Origin: CAVRGQ01 sp963720785
GTDB lineage: Bacteria; Actinomycetota; Acidimicrobiia; IMCC26256; DASPTH01
Direction of reading: 5' to 3'
Assembly: GCA_963720785.1 (NCBI GenBank)
Contig: CAVRGQ010000009.1
Location: 372,001 to 436,000, forward strand
Length of the DNA stretch: 64,000 nucleotides
Made by a program: the position numbers and the translations under genes. The notes under the pieces are model-generated. The model did no database searches. It had not been told where the DNA came from and was given only the letters and a program-made list of their open reading frames with translations. Of the stretch, positions 53,998-63,263 are shown piece after piece. Numbering within the stretch: the stretch's first letter is position 1; each line of letters starts with the position of its first letter.

Positions 53998-54875
53998 GCA
54001 GGCACGACCTCGTGCGGCGGCGCGGCTTCGTAGGCCTCGAGGATCGCCTCGACGGTGCGGCACACCTGCACGGTGCCGGCGACGTCGTGGACGCGCACGA
54101 TGCGACAGCCGTGCATCACGCCGTAGGCCACCGACGCCAGCGACGCGGCGCGGCGTTCCTCGAGCTCGAGGCCGAGCACCACGCCGAAGAACCGCTTGTT
54201 CGACGCGGAGAGCAGGAGCGTGTAGCCGTGTGCGGCGAGGGCGTCGCTCTCGCGCAACAGCACCGCGCTCTGCGGTTCCGACTTGCCGAGGTCGAGCCCC
54301 GCGTCGATCGAGATCTGGTTGCGCGCGAGGCCCGCGGCCTCGGCCTGGTGCGCACGGTCGAGCAGGAACTCGGTGACGTCGCGGAGCAGGTCGTCGTAGT
54401 GCGGGTCGGGGTCGGGCACCCGGGGTTGCAGCCGGATGTGCGTGGCCACCACCGACGCGTCGTGCTTCGCCGCGACCCGCAGGTAGTCGGGGTCGCCGAA
54501 GCCGGAGATGTCGTTGCCGATCACCGCGCCCACGGCGCACGCGGCGTCGAGCACCGATGCGCGCCAGGTGTCGCACGAGATGGCGACGTCGAAGCGCTGC
54601 GCCAACGCCTCGATGGGGCCGACCACGCGCTCGAGCTCCTCGACCTCCCCCACCTCGGGGCCGGGGCCGGCCTTCACGCCGCCCACGTCGAGGATGTCGG
54701 CGCCCTGCTCCACGAGCTGCTCGGCCTTGTGCAGGAGGTTGTCGAGCTCGTAGGTGGCGCCGCGGTCGAAGAAGGAGTCGGGGGTGCGGTTGAGGATGCC
54801 CATGACCAGCGTGCGCCGGGTGACGTCGACGACGCGGTCGCCGAGGCGGTAGTGGAACTCGGGCAGCGGGGGCAT
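53994..54875 (-). CDS. folP: Dihydropteroate synthase-like protein, FolP2 type
   Basis: The 293-residue TIM barrel matches dihydropteroate synthases: VMGILNRTPDSFFDRGATY (about 24-42), GADILDVGGVKAGPGPEVGE (58-77), ISCDTWRASVLDAACAVGAV, NDISGF and LLSASNKRFF. The loop reads DVGGVKAGPGPEV rather than the canonical DIGGESTRPGA. The same variant is found in mycobacterial FolP2, which lacks ordinary DHPS activity. Therefore it may not make dihydropteroate and a second, canonical folP may exist elsewhere. It overlaps holA by ATGA and is followed upstream by comEC with a nine-base gap, so they are probably co-transcribed. Confidence 0.85.
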   Translation of the reverse strand: MPPLPEFHYRLGDRVVDVTRRTLVMGILNRTPDSFFDRGATYELDNLLHKAEQLVEQGADILDVGGVKAGPGPEVGEVEELERVVGPIEALAQRFDVAISCDTWRASVLDAACAVGAVIGNDISGFGDPDYLRVAAKHDASVVATHIRLQPRVPDPDPHYDDLLRDVTEFLLDRAHQAEAAGLARNQISIDAGLDLGKSEPQSAVLLRESDALAAHGYTLLLSASNKRFFGVVLGLELEERRAASLASVAYGVMHGCRIVRVHDVAGTVQVCRTVEAILEAYEAAPPHEVVPA

Positions 54876-54884
54876 CGCCCGACA

Positions 54885-56366
54885 CTAGATGGCGCGCGCC
54901 CGGCGCCCCCGCGCGATCGCGCCGATCGCGGCGCCCAGCGCCACGATCCCCCACGCGGTGCGGCCGTCGACCGCGAACGGCGCGGAAGCGGCGACCGTGG
55001 CGACGGTGACCAGGCCGTGCAGCAGCGCAGCGGTGGGGACGGCGAGGAGGCGCGGCACGACGGGCGCCCAGCCCGCGGTGACGCCGCCGACCACCCCGGC
55101 GAAGAGGCCCCACACGGTGAGGGGCGCGGCGAGCGGCACGGCCACGAGGTTGGCCGGCAGCGCGACGAGCGGCATCGACCCGAACACCGGGATGATCACC
55201 GGTGCGACCGCGAGTTGCGCGGCGATCGTGACCCCGAGCACCTCCCGCAACCAGGCGGGGCCGCGGAGCCGCGCCGCGATCGGGCGGGCGAGCAGCGTGA
55301 TGCCCAGGCTTGCCGCGCACGACAACACGAAGCCCACCGAGTGCACGAGGAACGGGTCGGCGGCGAGCAGCACGAAGGCCGCCAGCACCAGCACCCGCAC
55401 GCCCTGTTGCGGTCGACCGAGATGCCCGGCGACCAGCGCGATCGCCGCCATCACCACCGCCCGCAGCACCGACGGCTCCCACCGCGTCATCGTGCCGAAC
55501 AACACCAGCACGCCCAGCGCACCGACGAGCCGGCCGCGCAACGAGCACCGGCGGAGCACCGGCGCAACGAGCGCGAGCACGAACGCGACGTTCTCCCCAC
55601 TGACCGCGGTGAGGTGCGACAGTCCGGCAGCCCGGAAGTCGTCGGTGAGCTCAGCCGGCACGCCACGCGTGTCGCCGAGCAGGAATCCGGCGAGCAGCGC
55701 GCGGTCGACGGGCGCGAGGCCGCGTGTGCCGCCGAGCACGAAGTCGCGCACCGAGTTCGCCGTCCGCACGAGCGGCGCGCGGGCGTGGGCGACCCGGAGC
55801 AACGCGGTCGCGTGGAAGGCCCCCACGGCATGACGCCAGCGGAAGCGCGCGTCGAACCCGTCGAGCAGGCCGAACCACCCGCGCAGGGTCGCGCCGTCGC
55901 CGGCCGCGAGGATGCGCACGCGCGCGGCGACGTCGCCCGACGCGCGCAGGAGCACACGCCGCCCTCCGGCGTCGTGGCCGTCGCGCACGTCGACGCGCAC
56001 CAGGACCCTCATGGCGAAGCGAGAGGCGTCGGGATCGTCGAGCAGCGTGACCGCGACGGTGGCGTCGGCCTCGTGCGCGACCACGGCGGTGAGCGGTGAC
56101 ACCGAGACCCCGTGAAGGGCGCGCTGCATGAGCGCAGTACCCATGAGCCCGACGGCAACGAGCAACAGCACGGCCCACGCCGACCGCGAGCGGACCACGA
56201 GCGCGCCGGCACCGACCACCGCAGCGAGTGCGAGCACACCGACGGCGGCGTCACCGCCACGGGACTCGCCCGCGAAGATCCCCGCCACGAGCGCGACGAG
56301 TGCGGCCCCCGCACCCCAGGGTGCGAGGGGCAGGCCCGACACGGGGTGGGGCACCGGGTCGGTCAC
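54885..56366 (-). CDS. comEC: ComEC/Rec2-family DNA uptake channel protein
   Basis: The 493-residue polytopic protein has the ComEC competence domain. The diagnostic DFRAAGLSHLTAVSGENVAF (near residue 245) is followed by GALGVLVLFGTMTRWEPSVL and RAVVMAAIALVAGHLGRPQQ, then a chain of helices. The N-terminal OB-like region (VTLLDDPDASRFAMRVLVRV) is present, but the C-terminal metallo-beta-lactamase nuclease domain of Bacillus ComEC is absent, so the protein ends soon after the helices. It overlaps the comEA stop by four bases (ATGA), and folP follows. It forms the inner-membrane channel for transforming DNA. Confidence 0.92.
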   Translation of the reverse strand: MTDPVPHPVSGLPLAPWGAGAALVALVAGIFAGESRGGDAAVGVLALAAVVGAGALVVRSRSAWAVLLLVAVGLMGTALMQRALHGVSVSPLTAVVAHEADATVAVTLLDDPDASRFAMRVLVRVDVRDGHDAGGRRVLLRASGDVAARVRILAAGDGATLRGWFGLLDGFDARFRWRHAVGAFHATALLRVAHARAPLVRTANSVRDFVLGGTRGLAPVDRALLAGFLLGDTRGVPAELTDDFRAAGLSHLTAVSGENVAFVLALVAPVLRRCSLRGRLVGALGVLVLFGTMTRWEPSVLRAVVMAAIALVAGHLGRPQQGVRVLVLAAFVLLAADPFLVHSVGFVLSCAASLGITLLARPIAARLRGPAWLREVLGVTIAAQLAVAPVIIPVFGSMPLVALPANLVAVPLAAPLTVWGLFAGVVGGVTAGWAPVVPRLLAVPTAALLHGLVTVATVAASAPFAVDGRTAWGIVALGAAIGAIARGRRARAI

Positions 56367-57287
56367 ACGGTGACGAGTGGTGAGAGGTCGGCGAAGCGCT
56401 TGTCGCCGATGCCGCGCACGCTGCGCAGGTCGTTCACCGAGGTGAAGCCGCCGCGGCGTTGCCGCTCGGCGAGGATCGCCTGCGCGAACGCCGGCCCCAC
56501 GCCGGGAAGCTCCTCGAGCTGGGCCTGGGTGGCGGTGTTGAGGTTGATCTTGGCCCCCGGCACGGCCGCGCCGGAGCCGGCGTCGCCCGCGGCGCCCGAG
56601 GCCGCGCCAGGATCGGCGACTCCGGGCTTGCCCACGTAGACCCGTTCGCCGTCGGCGAGCTTCGCGGCGAGGTTCAGGCGGTCGAGGTCGCCGTCGGGCA
56701 GCGCGCCGCCCACGGCCTCGATCGCGTCGATCACCCGCGCCCCGGCCGCGAGCTCCACCACCCCGGGGTGGGTGACCGCGCCGGCGACGTGCACCACGAT
56801 CCGGCCCGACGCCGCCTTGGTGGCCGCGGGTGTGCCGACGGACCCTGCGGTTGCCGGCGGGTCCGACTGCGCGGCGGTGACCGTGGTGGTCGACGCCGAC
56901 GCGGCCGGTGCATCACCGTGGGCTTCGCCCCCGGTACCCAGGCGGTACCACACGAACCCGGCAACCACGGCGACGACGACGAGCGCCACCACCCCGGCGC
57001 GGGTGTCGCCCAGGAGGTCGCGGCCCCGCTCCCGCAGCTGATCCCGCCAGTCCCGATCCCGCCGCCCGCTGCCGCGCCGACGACGACGCGGCCGCGGGCC
57101 GGGGCGGGTCGTCGAAGCGGCGCTCCCAGAACGCGGGGTCGTGATCCTCGGACGCCGCGGGTACGGCCCTGGGTTCGGCCGCCGATTCGACGGCGGGCGC
57201 GACGGCCGATGCGGCCGCCGGTTCCGGTGACGGGAACTCGGGGCGGGCGCCGTACCGGCGCGGGGACGGGGCGAGGGGCTCGGGCAC
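56363..57287 (-). CDS. comEA: ComEA-family helix-hairpin-helix DNA receptor, frame broken near 57075
   Basis: ComEA binds transforming DNA outside the membrane. The recognisable parts are a cytoplasmic Pro/Ala-rich N-terminus (YGARPEFPSPEPAAASAVAP), a membrane helix (VVALVVVAVVAGFVWYRLG), an SLBB domain (IVVHVAGAVTHPGVVELAAG) and a C-terminal double helix-hairpin-helix (INLNTATQAQLEELPGVGPA, GGFTSVNDLRSVRGIGDKRF). The N-terminus and the helix are in different frames; removing one base near 57060-57085 joins them at about 307 residues. The GTG at 57287 has GGAGG seven bases upstream. It overlaps comEC by ATGA. Confidence 0.9.
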
Positions 57288-57390
57288 AGGACGACCTCCG
57301 GGCGCGACAGGGCGACGGAGGAAGTGCCGGGAAGCGTTGGTGATGGTACCGGCAGGCGCCCGCCGGGGGAAGGGCCGTCGGGCGAAAGGG

Positions 57391-60342
57391 TCAGCCGACG
57401 ACGAAGTTGACCATGCGGCCGGGGACGACCACGACCTTGCGCACCGTCGCGCCCTCGAGCAGCTCGGCCACCTTGGCATCGGCGCGGGCCACGGCCTCGA
57501 TGGCTTCCTGCGACGCGTCGGCCGCCACGGAGATGCGCGAGCGCACCTTGCCGTTCACCTGCACCGGGATCTCCACCGTGTCCTCGACGAGCAACGACGC
57601 GTCGGCCGTCGGGAAGTCGGCGAACGCCAGCAGGCCCGCACTTCCATTGGCGCCGCCGAGCTTCTCGTTCAGCTCCTCGGCCACGTGCGGGGTGAGCGGC
57701 GAGAGCATGAGCACCATCGCCTCCACCACCTCACGTGGCGCGCTCCCCTGCTCCTGCACCGTCTTGGTGAGCGCGTTGTTGAGCTCCATGAGCGCGGCGA
57801 TCGCGGTGTTGTACTCGAGCGTCGCCATGTCGCTGCCGACCTTGGCGATCGTCTTGTGCAGCAGCCGCCGGAGCCCATCCGGAGTGGCAGTGTCGGCCGG
57901 CGCGTCGGACACGCGCAGCGTGCCGGAGTCCTCGTCGACGACGTTGCGCCAGAAGCGCTGCAGGAACTTGTGCACGCCGACGATGTCGTTGGTGCTCCAC
58001 GGGCGGCTCGCGTCGAGCGGGCCCATGAACATCTCGTAGAGGCGCAGCGTGTCGGCGCCGTAGTCGCGGTAGATGTCGTCGGGCGCGACCGCGTTCTTCA
58101 GGCTCTTCCCCATCTTGCCGTCGTGGCGCACGACTTCGTCGCCGTTGGCGTCGAACCAGGAACCGTCGCGCTCCGACACCGTGGCGGCCTCGACGTAGGC
58201 GCCCCGCGCGTCGGTGTACGCCGCCGCGGTGATCGTGCCCTGGTTGAACAGCCGGTGGAAGGGCTCGGGCGTCGACACGTGACCGAGGTCGAACAGCACC
58301 TTGTGCCAGAACCGGGCGTAGAGGAGGTGCAGCACCGCGTGCTCCGCGCCACCGACGTACAGGTCGATGCCGCCGTCGTCTGCGGTGCCGTTGCCGACCA
58401 TCCAGTAGCGCTCGTTCTCGGGGTCGACCAGCGCGTCGGCGTTCGTGGGGTCGAGGTAGCGCAGGTAGTACCAGCACGAGCCTGCCCACTGCGGCATGGT
58501 GTTCGTCTCGCGGCGGTAGGTGCGCGGGCCGTCGCCGAGGTCGAGCTCGACCGTCACCCACTCCTCCACGCGTGCGAGCGGCGGCTCGGGCAGTGCAGTG
58601 TCGTCATCGGCGAGGATGCGCGGCTCGAAGTCGTCGATCTCGGGCAGCTCCACCGGCAGCATCGACTCGGGCAGCGCGACGGCGTTGCCGGCTTCGTCGT
58701 AGACGATCGGGAACGGCTCGCCCCAGTAGCGCTGACGCGAGAACAGCCAGTCGCGCAGCTTGTAGGTGATGGCCGACGCGCCGAGCTGGCGGGAGTCGAG
58801 CCACTCGACGATGCGCGCCTTGGCCTCGGCGACGGCGAGACCGTCGAGCGACACCTCCTCGTTGGCGGAGTTCACGGCGACACCGTCACCGGTGTACGCC
58901 TCGGGCCATTCCGACGCGGGCGCGTCGGACGCGAGCCCGCGCTCGCTCAGCCAGGCGTCGGACGGCTGCACCACCGCGGTGACCGGCAGCGTGAACTCGT
59001 CGGCGAACTCGAAGTCGCGCTGGTCGTGTGCGGGCACCGCCATGATGGCGCCGGTGCCGTAGCCCATGAGCACGTAGTCGGCGATGAACACCGGGATGTT
59101 CCAGCCGTTGGTGGGGTTCTTGGCGAACGCGCCGGTGAACACCCCCGTCTTCTGGCGGCCTTCGGCCTGGCGCTCGAGCTCCGACTTCTGCGCCGCGAAC
59201 GCCCGGTACGAGGACACCGCCTCGGCCGGCGACTTGTCGAGGCCGAAGGTGCCGCGCCACGGCGTGGGCGAGTCCTGCGGCCACTGGTCGGGGGTGATCA
59301 CGTCGACGAGCGGGTGCTCGGGCGCGAGCACCATGTAGGTGGCGCCGAAGAGCGTGTCGGGGCGGGTGGTGAACACGTCGATCTCGACGTCGTCGTGCTC
59401 CTCCACCGGGAACGCGACCTCGGCGCCGACGCTGCGGCCGATCCAGTTGCGTTGCATCAGCTTGATCGACTCGGGCCAGTCGAGCAGACCGAGGTCGTCG
59501 AGGAGGCGGTCGGCGTACGCGGTGATGCGCAGCATCCACTGCTTGAGCGGGCGGCGGAACACGGGGTGGTTGCCGCGCTCACTGCGGCCGTCGGCGGTGA
59601 CCTCTTCGTTGGCGAGCACAGTGCCCAGCGCGGGGCACCAGTTCACCGGCGCCTCGTCGAGGTAGGCGAGGCGGTACGAGTCGACGATCGCGCGCTGCTC
59701 GTCGGCGGTGAGCTCGGTCCACGCCTTCGCGTCGCCGTCGTCGCCCGCCTCGGGCACCCGCGCGCCCGACTCGAACTCGGCGACGAGCTCGGCGATCGGC
59801 CGCGCCCTGCCCGCGGCGTCGTCGTACCAGGAGCCGAGGATCTGCAGGAAGATCCACTGCGTCCAGCGGTAGTAGTCGACGTCGGTGGTGGCCACCCCGC
59901 GGCGCGGGTCGTGGCCGAGGCCGAGCGCCCGGAGCTGGCGGCGCATGTTCGCGATGTTCGCCTCGGTGGTGACGCGGGGGTGCTGGCCCGTCTGCACCGC
60001 GTACTGCTCGGCGGGGAGGCCGAAGGCGTCGTAGCCCATGGCGTGGAGCACGTTGTGGCCGGTCATGCGCTTGTAGCGGGCGTACACGTCGGTGCCGATG
60101 TAGCCGAGCGGGTGCCCCACGTGGAGGCCCGCGCCGCTCGGGTACGGGAACATGTCGAGCACGTAGAGCTTGGTGCGGTCGGCCACCGCGGCGAAGCCGT
60201 CGGCCAGCTCGCCGGTGGGGTTCGGGGCCCAGAACGTGCGCTCCTGCTCCCAGCGGTCCTGCCACTTGGCCTCGATCTCGTTGGCGAGGCGGGCGTTGTA
60301 GCGGAACGCAGGCGCGTCGGGGGCGGGGCGGGTGTCACTCAT
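57391..60342 (-). CDS. leuS: Leucyl-tRNA synthetase
   Basis: LeuRS charges tRNA-Leu. The 983-residue class I synthetase has the HIGH motif as HVGHPLGYIGTDVYARYKR (near residue 75), a CP1 editing domain (TRPDTLFGATYMVLAPEHPL, VYGTGAIMAVPAHDQRDFEF-like block), the LeuRS signature LYVGGAEHAVLHLLYARFWH, the catalytic loop KMGKSLKN (KMSKS variant, common in actinobacterial LeuRS) and a C-terminal anticodon-binding domain. Its full length and intact frame over 2.9 kb, in contrast to shorter broken genes nearby, are notable. A tRNA-Ala is divergent, 100 bases upstream. Confidence 0.97.
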   Translation of the reverse strand: MSDTRPAPDAPAFRYNARLANEIEAKWQDRWEQERTFWAPNPTGELADGFAAVADRTKLYVLDMFPYPSGAGLHVGHPLGYIGTDVYARYKRMTGHNVLHAMGYDAFGLPAEQYAVQTGQHPRVTTEANIANMRRQLRALGLGHDPRRGVATTDVDYYRWTQWIFLQILGSWYDDAAGRARPIAELVAEFESGARVPEAGDDGDAKAWTELTADEQRAIVDSYRLAYLDEAPVNWCPALGTVLANEEVTADGRSERGNHPVFRRPLKQWMLRITAYADRLLDDLGLLDWPESIKLMQRNWIGRSVGAEVAFPVEEHDDVEIDVFTTRPDTLFGATYMVLAPEHPLVDVITPDQWPQDSPTPWRGTFGLDKSPAEAVSSYRAFAAQKSELERQAEGRQKTGVFTGAFAKNPTNGWNIPVFIADYVLMGYGTGAIMAVPAHDQRDFEFADEFTLPVTAVVQPSDAWLSERGLASDAPASEWPEAYTGDGVAVNSANEEVSLDGLAVAEAKARIVEWLDSRQLGASAITYKLRDWLFSRQRYWGEPFPIVYDEAGNAVALPESMLPVELPEIDDFEPRILADDDTALPEPPLARVEEWVTVELDLGDGPRTYRRETNTMPQWAGSCWYYLRYLDPTNADALVDPENERYWMVGNGTADDGGIDLYVGGAEHAVLHLLYARFWHKVLFDLGHVSTPEPFHRLFNQGTITAAAYTDARGAYVEAATVSERDGSWFDANGDEVVRHDGKMGKSLKNAVAPDDIYRDYGADTLRLYEMFMGPLDASRPWSTNDIVGVHKFLQRFWRNVVDEDSGTLRVSDAPADTATPDGLRRLLHKTIAKVGSDMATLEYNTAIAALMELNNALTKTVQEQGSAPREVVEAMVLMLSPLTPHVAEELNEKLGGANGSAGLLAFADFPTADASLLVEDTVEIPVQVNGKVRSRISVAADASQEAIEAVARADAKVAELLEGATVRKVVVVPGRMVNFVVG

Positions 60343-60442
60343 GGCGGCGAGGCTACCGGCCGCACCCCGGGCGAACCCTCGCGAAACGACCGGTCCCGAA
60401 CCGGGATCGGTCGACCGGCGCTGGTATGTTGTTTCGTCCCGA

Positions 60443-60515
60443 GGGGCTGTAGCTCAGTTGGTAGAGCACTTCCATGGCATGGAAGGGGTCAGGGGTTCGA
60501 TTCCCCTCAGCTCCA
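60443..60515 (+). tRNA. tRNA-Ala (anticodon GGC)
   Basis: The 73-nucleotide cloverleaf has acceptor GGGGCTG paired with CAGCTCC, including the G3-U70 pair that is the alanine identity element, D-arm GCTC/GAGC, anticodon loop TGGCATG with GGC, T-arm AGGGG-TTCGATT-CCCCT and discriminator A. CCA is not encoded. A TATGTT box at 60425 may be its -10 element. Confidence 0.95.
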
Positions 60516-60692
60516 CTCCTCACGGGTGCTCTCAAGGCGCCTTCCGCCGGTGGTCATCTCACCACCACTCGTGTCGTCACGAGTTCGCAAGGCATCGGCA
60601 ACCGCCTCCGCGCACAGCCGGGGAATCCCCTGGGCAACGCACGTGTGGCAGCCGTCGGATCCCGAACGGCCGCCCTGGACCGGAGGTGAGTC

Positions 60693-61340
60693 ATGGACCT
60701 GTGGCTGTGGATCGTCGTCGGCGTGGTGGCGGTGCTGCTGCTGAGCGCGGCCGTCGCGTTCGTCTACCGGGGCGCGCGCCGAACGGGGCGCCGCCGTCGC
60801 CACGAGGAGGAGCTGCGAGAGCGCTTCGGGCCGGAGTACGAGCGCGTGGTGCACGACGTCGGTCGCAAGGAGGCCGCCACTGCACTCGAGGAGCGCCTGT
60901 CGCGCTATGACGGGCGCGACCATCCCGCGCTCGCGCCGGCCGACCGCGAGGCCCACACGACGGCCTGGCGACAGGCGCAGTTCCAGTTCGTCGACTCTCC
61001 GGAACGCGCCGTTCGCGAGGCCGAGCACCTGGTCGTGACGGTGATGGAGGAGCGCCACTACATGGCCGACGACGCGTCGGGCCACGCCGACGCGCTCTCG
61101 GTGGACGACGCCCAGCTCGCCGATGCCTACCGGTGCGCCCATCGGGCGTTCCTGATGGCCGACGAAGGCACTGCGTCGGTCGAGCAGCTCCTCGGTGCCT
61201 TCCTGACCTACCGCGAGTTGTTCGAGTTCCTGCTCGCGCGTCCCCGACGCGAGGACACGGTGTACGACGTGGCCCCACCGCCCGCCCGCGACGGTGAGCG
61301 ACCCGGTCAGCAGGAAGACGAGGAGCAACCCGTCGGCTGA
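60693..61340 (+). CDS. Membrane-anchored protein of unknown function
   Basis: The 215-residue protein has an N-terminal helix (LWIVVGVVAVLLLSAAVAFV, residues 5-24) and a cytoplasmic, charged region. The segment ELRERFGPEYERVVHDVG (about 41-58) and EERLSRYDGRDHPALAPADR resemble a recurring family of small actinobacterial and proteobacterial membrane proteins of unknown role. The C-terminus is rich in Asp, Glu and Arg. GGAGGTGAG lies just before the ATG. It is followed by a DUF2254 gene on the same strand after 120 bases. Function unknown. Confidence 0.75.
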   Translation: MDLWLWIVVGVVAVLLLSAAVAFVYRGARRTGRRRRHEEELRERFGPEYERVVHDVGRKEAATALEERLSRYDGRDHPALAPADREAHTTAWRQAQFQFVDSPERAVREAEHLVVTVMEERHYMADDASGHADALSVDDAQLADAYRCAHRAFLMADEGTASVEQLLGAFLTYRELFEFLLARPRREDTVYDVAPPPARDGERPGQQEDEEQPVG

Positions 61341-61460
61341 GCTGGTTGCCGCTGTCGGAACCGTCGACCCGGCGCAACGCGAGAGGCGGACTCGAGGTTG
61401 GGGTCGTCCCGCCGCCGGGTAGAACGCCGGGATCGTATCCATCGCGCCCACGCCCACCGC

Positions 61461-62777
61461 ATGAGAATCGGAGCCGCGGCCTTCGCCGAACGGGTCCGCG
61501 CGAGCCTGTTCGTCGTCCCGATGCTCTGCGTGATCGGCGCGATCGCGCTGGCCGAGACCACCATCCTGGTCGACGACGCCATCGGCACGCAGGCGGCCGA
61601 CCTACCCCTGGGCCTGACCTCGACGGTGGAGAGCGCGCGGGCGGTGCTCAGCACCATCGCCGGAGCGACGATCACCGTCGCCGCCATCGCCTTCTCCGTG
61701 TCGCTGCTCACGATCCAGCTGGCGTCGAGTCAGTACTCGCCGCGGGTCCTGACGGGGATCTTCCGCGACCCGTTCAACAAGGGCGTCATCGGTGTGGTCG
61801 TCGGGACGTTCACCTACTGCTTGATCGTGCTGCGTTCCGTGCGATCGGCGGTCGAGCAGCAGGGTGACGCCTTCATCCCCAACGTCTCCGTCGCGATCGG
61901 CGTGATCCTCGGCATCGCGTCGATCCTCGCGGTGATCGCGTTCATCGACCACAGCGCGCACACGATGGACATCAGCGAGATCCTCCACGATGTCACCGGC
62001 GACGCGGTCGAGGCCGTCGGGAGGGACTGGTCCGAAGCCGGATTCGAACCGCGTGAGGAACAGGAGCCCGACACGCTGCCGCAGTCGGACGGTTTCGTCG
62101 TGCGCTCCGATCGGGACGGATGGGTGCAGTTGATCGATCTCGCGGCGCTGATGGGCGTCGTACCGGACCAGGGAACCATGCGTGTCGAGATCGCCGTGGG
62201 CCGGTACGTCGTGTGCGGCGCTCCCGTGTGCACGATCTGGCCGGCTCCCGTACAGGGGGACGACGCCGAGCGCGCGGTGCGGCGGGCGGTCCGCGTGGGC
62301 GAGACGCGCACCCTGCAACAGGACGCGTCGTACGGGCTTCGTCAGCTCGCCGACGTGGCGCTCCGCGCGCTGTCTCCGGGCGTCAACGACCCGACCACCG
62401 CACAGGACGCCATCTTCCACATCGCTTCCGTGCTCCGGGCCTTTCTCGACCTCGACGAACCCGTCCGCGACCTTGGCCGGGACGGTCGCCGCCTGGTGCT
62501 GGCGCAGGCCGGCGGACACGCGGAACTCGTCGGCCTGGCCTACGACGAGATCCGCCGAGCCGCGGCGTCACAACCTGCGGTCTCGATCTATCTCCTCGAG
62601 AGCATCGCGCTGCTCCAGGAGTCGCTGCCGCCCGGAAGCCACGAAGCCCGGCGACTGCTCGACGCGCACGCGCGGCTCGTGCTCGAGGCGACCCGCCGTG
62701 CAGACCCCGGGGAGCACGACCGCGCCCAGGTCGAGCGGGTGTACTCGCACCACTTCCCGGCCCGGGTGCGGGTGTGA
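61461..62777 (+). CDS. DUF2254 family membrane protein
   Basis: The 438-residue protein has an N-terminal membrane domain of about four helices (LFVVPMLCVIGAIALAETTI, VLSTIAGATITVAAIAFSVS, VIGVVVGTFTYCLIVLRSVR, VAIGVILGIASILAVIAFID) and a soluble C-terminal half. The DUF2254 hallmark SVSLLTIQLASSQYSPRVL follows helix 2, and DASYGLRQLADVALRALSPG and NDPTTAQDAIFHI are conserved in the C-terminal domain. The family's function is unknown, though ion-channel-like behaviour has been suggested. The ATG at 61461 is used; the frame is open upstream to a TTG at 61398. It converges with the PLDc_N gene. Confidence 0.88.
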   Translation: MRIGAAAFAERVRASLFVVPMLCVIGAIALAETTILVDDAIGTQAADLPLGLTSTVESARAVLSTIAGATITVAAIAFSVSLLTIQLASSQYSPRVLTGIFRDPFNKGVIGVVVGTFTYCLIVLRSVRSAVEQQGDAFIPNVSVAIGVILGIASILAVIAFIDHSAHTMDISEILHDVTGDAVEAVGRDWSEAGFEPREEQEPDTLPQSDGFVVRSDRDGWVQLIDLAALMGVVPDQGTMRVEIAVGRYVVCGAPVCTIWPAPVQGDDAERAVRRAVRVGETRTLQQDASYGLRQLADVALRALSPGVNDPTTAQDAIFHIASVLRAFLDLDEPVRDLGRDGRRLVLAQAGGHAELVGLAYDEIRRAAASQPAVSIYLLESIALLQESLPPGSHEARRLLDAHARLVLEATRRADPGEHDRAQVERVYSHHFPARVRV

Positions 62778-62834
62778 ACCTGATCCAGCCGTCGACGTGG
62801 CCCACCTGGCGCGACGTCGACGGCTGGTCGCCGG

Positions 62835-63221
62835 TCACGCCGAGCCTGGTTCTCCCTTGCGGCCTTGTTCGGCTTCCCACTCCTCGATCCGACGGTCGAG
62901 TTCGGCACTGCGCGCATCGGTCATCGCACCCGTGTCGGCCGCGGGAGCGGCAGGCGGGAGGTCGTCGGCCCGAGCGGGGCGGCGCGCCCCTTCCCGGTCG
63001 AGCGAACGCGGCCGGCGCTCGGCACTCCGGCGGGCCTTCGGCGTGCGACCCAGGAACGCCCACGCCGCCGCACCGATCACCCACAGCAGGATGATGACCA
63101 GCACCCACACCAGCTTGGGCAGGTTCCGCACCTCGTCGCGCGGCGAGACGATGCAGTCGAGCAGGGCCCACAGCCAAAAGCCCAGCAGTGCGAGCCCCAA
63201 CAGGCCTTGCAACTCGATCAC
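62835..63221 (-). CDS. PLDc_N domain membrane protein
   Basis: The 128-residue product begins with two membrane helices (LLGLALLGFWLWALLDCIVS, LVWVLVIILLWVIGAAAWAF) with the charged loop PRDEVRNLPKL between them, matching the N-terminal phospholipase D/cardiolipin-synthase-like domain found as stand-alone proteins in actinobacteria. A basic/proline linker and the C-terminal helix SAELDRRIEEWEAEQGRKGE follow. No catalytic HKD motifs are present. The GTG at 63221 has GAGAGG six bases upstream. It is divergent from the dioxygenase gene at 63264, with 42 bases between starts. Confidence 0.8.
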   Translation of the reverse strand: MIELQGLLGLALLGFWLWALLDCIVSPRDEVRNLPKLVWVLVIILLWVIGAAAWAFLGRTPKARRSAERRPRSLDREGARRPARADDLPPAAPAADTGAMTDARSAELDRRIEEWEAEQGRKGEPGSA

Positions 63222-63263
63222 ATGGAGCCTCTCGTCGGCAGCGAACCCTGCGAGGATAGGTCG

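Noticed and set aside
57337..60744. A 1135-codon open frame on the plus strand across leuS
   Set aside because: It is antisense to the intact leuS gene. In 70% GC DNA with G/C third positions, long antisense frames are expected; composition (Arg, Ala, Val, His, Asp rich) shows no family.
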